From CBDCGJ01 sp965238305 (lineage in GTDB: Bacteria > Pseudomonadota > Alphaproteobacteria > GCA-2731375): a stretch of 64,000 nt of DNA. The stretch covers positions 1,054,001 to 1,118,000 of the forward strand of contig CBDEHK010000001.1 in the NCBI GenBank assembly GCA_965238305.1, given 5' to 3'. Position numbers and translations under genes: made by a program. Under the pieces are notes generated by a model, which searched no databases, was not told where the DNA came from, and worked only from the letters and a program-made list of their open reading frames with translations. Shown here piece after piece: positions 62,055 to 64,000 of the stretch. The stretch's first letter is position 1; each line of letters starts with the position of its first letter.

Positions 62055-64000
62055 ATGCAACCTTTTGATGACAACAGCCGCCTTGCTGATTTTGCCGAAG
62101 CTGCGGCTGACTGGTTTTGGGAAACGGATGCGGACCATCGCCTTACCTTCGCTTCCGATTCATGCCGTGATGCCAGCGGGATCGGACCCGAATTTATGGC
62201 CGGTAAAAAGCGCGTTGAGGTTATTGTCGATGTCGCCGAAGGGAGCTCGATCGAGCGGCATGTGAAAGACCTGGAAGAGCACCGGGTGTTTAAGGATTTT
62301 CGATATTGTGTCGCGGATCCATGCGGCCAGCATCATTGGATTTCAACGAGCGGCAAACCAATATTCGACGTCGAAGGTCTTTTTCTCGGATTTCGTGGCA
62401 GCGCTCGTGACATAACAGACGACATCGTTGCCGCAATATCGCATCGGGAAACCCAAGATATGCTGTTCGCGGCGTTCGAAAAATTCACTGAAACGTTCGC
62501 GCTTTGGGGGCCGGACGATCGACTTATTATTCGCAATACCAAATGGGCGGAAATAAATCGAAACGTGGCGAATACGATTGCACCGGGCACTAAATTCGAA
62601 GATCACATCCAAGCAATTGTCAAAGCGGGATTGGTTCCCGAAGCCATCGGTTGTGAAGAGGAGTGGCAGGCCCAGCGCCTCGCCCGGCACCGCGAGCCCG
62701 GCGAAGCTTTTGAAATGGAGCGACAAGATGGCCGCTGGATTTTGGTTCGTGAGGAGCGGATGCCGGACGGCAGCACAATCACGTTGTCGATCGACATCAC
62801 TGAATTGAAGCAACGCGAACACCAGTTGCTGGCAAGTGAACAACGGGTGAACGACTATCTTGATACATCGTCAGACTGGTATTGGGAAATGGACGAGCTT
62901 TGCCGGTTTTCATTTTTCTCCGATCAGTTTGAACAAGTCACTGGAATTTTGCCACAAACACTTTTGGGCAAAACACGCGCAGAGATTAATATCACGGGCG
63001 TTGACCCGCAGGTTTTGCAAGACCATCTGGATGATCTGGCGGCCCAGCGAACCTTCCGTGATTTTCGCCGTCTTCAGATGATTGCCGACGGTCGCATGAT
63101 CACTCTTTCGGTCAATGGAAAGGCTATATTTGCCGCCGACGGTACTTTCCGTGGTTACCGTGGCACCGGCCGAGATATCTCTGAACTTGTGAACGCCGTG
63201 CAACAAGCTGATCGGGCGGAAAAAGTGTTGGCCAGCGCGATTGAGAATATATCTGACGGCTTTGTCCTGTTCGACGCCGATCTCAGAATAGTTCAAGCCA
63301 ATTCAAAATTTACAGAAATTGCTGATTATCCCGATCATTTGGGCAGGCCCGGCACGTCGATTGCCGATGGTCTGCGTTTCGATGCGGAACGTGGTGTATA
63401 TGGACCTGGCGATGCTGAGAAAATTGTCAGCGAGATGCTTTCACGGGCGCGGATACCTGGGGATCTCAAATTTGAACGAACGCTTAATAACGGCCGCCGG
63501 ATCGAAATCCATCGCCATTCAATGCCGGACGGCGGTATCGTCGCTTTACATCGTGACATAACCGAGCAAGTTCGCGAGAGTGAAGCCCAATATCAGGCTC
63601 TGGCTGAGATATCACCCGAAGGTATTATGGTACATACGCAAGGTATCATCCAATATACCAACAACGCCATGGCCGAGTTACTCGGGGCGCTCTCGCCTGC
63701 CTCTCTCGTCGGCCGAGACGTCTTGGATTTCGTTCCGGAAGCAGACCAGGAGGCCGTCATGGCGCGGCGGCATGGCGCTGACAACCAGGATGCGGTCGGC
63801 TATCGTGAAACCTCGTATATTAAAATCGATGGTAGTTGTGTCGCCGTTGAACGGGCAATAAAGAAAATTCCCTGGCGCGGGATATCCTCGTATTTGGTTG
63901 TCACCCGCGATATCACAAATCGCAAGCTGGTAGAAAAGACGCTGGTTGAAAGCGAACAACGGTTCCGCGATTACGCCGAAGCCTCCGCGGACTGGTTCTG
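62055..64000 (+). CDS. Multi-PAS signalling protein (5' part only)
   Basis: An open frame of 648 codons that starts at an ATG with the ribosome site GGGAGAGG and runs off the right edge with no stop. At least six PAS domains are visible: SADWFWETDADHR (from residue 14), a PAS_7-like domain (about 138-255), SSDWYWEMDE (about 270-375), a PAS_7 with FVLFDADLR (about 390-505), a PAS with EGIMVHTQG (about 515-625), and the start of another SADWFW PAS at the very end. No transmembrane segment is seen. It is a paralogue of the twelve-PAS kinase at 54025, with the same DWFW and PAS_7 alternation. The output domain lies outside the window; a histidine kinase or a cyclase is possible. Confidence 0.85.
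   Translation, partial: MQPFDDNSRLADFAEAAADWFWETDADHRLTFASDSCRDASGIGPEFMAGKKRVEVIVDVAEGSSIERHVKDLEEHRVFKDFRYCVADPCGQHHWISTSGKPIFDVEGLFLGFRGSARDITDDIVAAISHRETQDMLFAAFEKFTETFALWGPDDRLIIRNTKWAEINRNVANTIAPGTKFEDHIQAIVKAGLVPEAIGCEEEWQAQRLARHREPGEAFEMERQDGRWILVREERMPDGSTITLSIDITELKQREHQLLASEQRVNDYLDTSSDWYWEMDELCRFSFFSDQFEQVTGILPQTLLGKTRAEINITGVDPQVLQDHLDDLAAQRTFRDFRRLQMIADGRMITLSVNGKAIFAADGTFRGYRGTGRDISELVNAVQQADRAEKVLASAIENISDGFVLFDADLRIVQANSKFTEIADYPDHLGRPGTSIADGLRFDAERGVYGPGDAEKIVSEMLSRARIPGDLKFERTLNNGRRIEIHRHSMPDGGIVALHRDITEQVRESEAQYQALAEISPEGIMVHTQGIIQYTNNAMAELLGALSPASLVGRDVLDFVPEADQEAVMARRHGADNQDAVGYRETSYIKIDGSCVAVERAIKKIPWRGISSYLVVTRDITNRKLVEKTLVESEQRFRDYAEASADWF

Noticed and set aside
1..64000. 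CRISPR arrays, rRNA, tRNA genes, prophage or integrase
   Set aside because: No regularly spaced short repeats, no rRNA or tRNA signature sequence and no phage structural or integrase gene seen.

Overview
The window is a chromosomal segment of an alphaproteobacterium, most likely a Rhodospirillales-type aerobic heterotroph. The markers are a GapR-type protein, a TrcR/DUF1013 protein, a CarD protein, DUF1192, DUF1244 and DUF465 proteins, COQ9, a tiny aa3-type cytochrome oxidase subunit IV, a three-gene proton-translocating transhydrogenase and a single-chain indolepyruvate:ferredoxin oxidoreductase. Genes are dense on both strands. I found no rRNA, tRNA, CRISPR array or prophage. The only clear mobile-type gene is one REP-associated (Y1/IS200-like) transposase, accompanied by two short palindromes.

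Layout. 1-3 kb: edge of an esterase gene, a 3-methyladenine DNA glycosylase, glutamyl-Q tRNA(Asp) synthetase and a TauD/TfdA dioxygenase. 3-10.4 kb: an acyl-CoA carboxyltransferase subunit, a sphingosine-phosphate-lyase-like PLP enzyme and a cytoplasmic molybdoenzyme complex that looks like the sulfite dehydrogenase SoeABC. 10.4-13.8 kb: the transposase, an alpha/beta hydrolase, an O-acetylhomoserine sulfhydrylase (metY) with a structured leader, and behind it a probable unannotated small RNA. 13.8-21 kb: DUF1192, a quinone oxidoreductase, trcR, propionyl-CoA synthetase, a response regulator, an acyl-CoA synthetase and two divergent DUF465 micro-proteins. 21-28.3 kb: a diguanylate cyclase, purE-purK, a 20-bp perfect inverted repeat, then a leftward respiratory group (cox subunit IV, pntAA-pntAB-pntB, def, coq9). 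28.5-36 kb: a response regulator, a TPR-SH3-FGE lipoprotein, an ABC1/UbiB-like kinase, a PepF-like peptidase and a CaiB-type CoA-transferase. 36-45 kb: a sigma-54-type response regulator, the indolepyruvate oxidoreductase, a PNPOx-like protein, and leftward pyk-gapR-3-hydroxyacyl-CoA dehydrogenase. 45-52.7 kb: N-formylglutamate amidohydrolase, carboxylate-amine ligase, DUF1244, a Suv3-like helicase, an S4 protein, a TerB-like protein, ferredoxin and a CarD protein carrying a histone-H1-like lysine/alanine tail.

54-64 kb is the most unusual part, a soluble signalling island. It holds a 1827-residue histidine kinase with about twelve PAS domains, a convergent receiver-plus-kinase protein with an altered H-box, a pentapeptide-repeat protein, and a second large multi-PAS protein that runs off the right edge of the window. 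The PAS domains keep exact DNA spacing (384 bp, then 381 bp), and a PAS pair has been duplicated recently.

Other points worth a second look are the H1-CarD fusion, the candidate sRNA and metY leader at 13.39-13.67 kb, and the grouping of TauD-like, sphingosine-phosphate-lyase-like and SoeABC genes, which could form a sulfonate or sulfonolipid breakdown route (speculative). All calls rest on reading the sequence and on remembered family features; no database search was possible.
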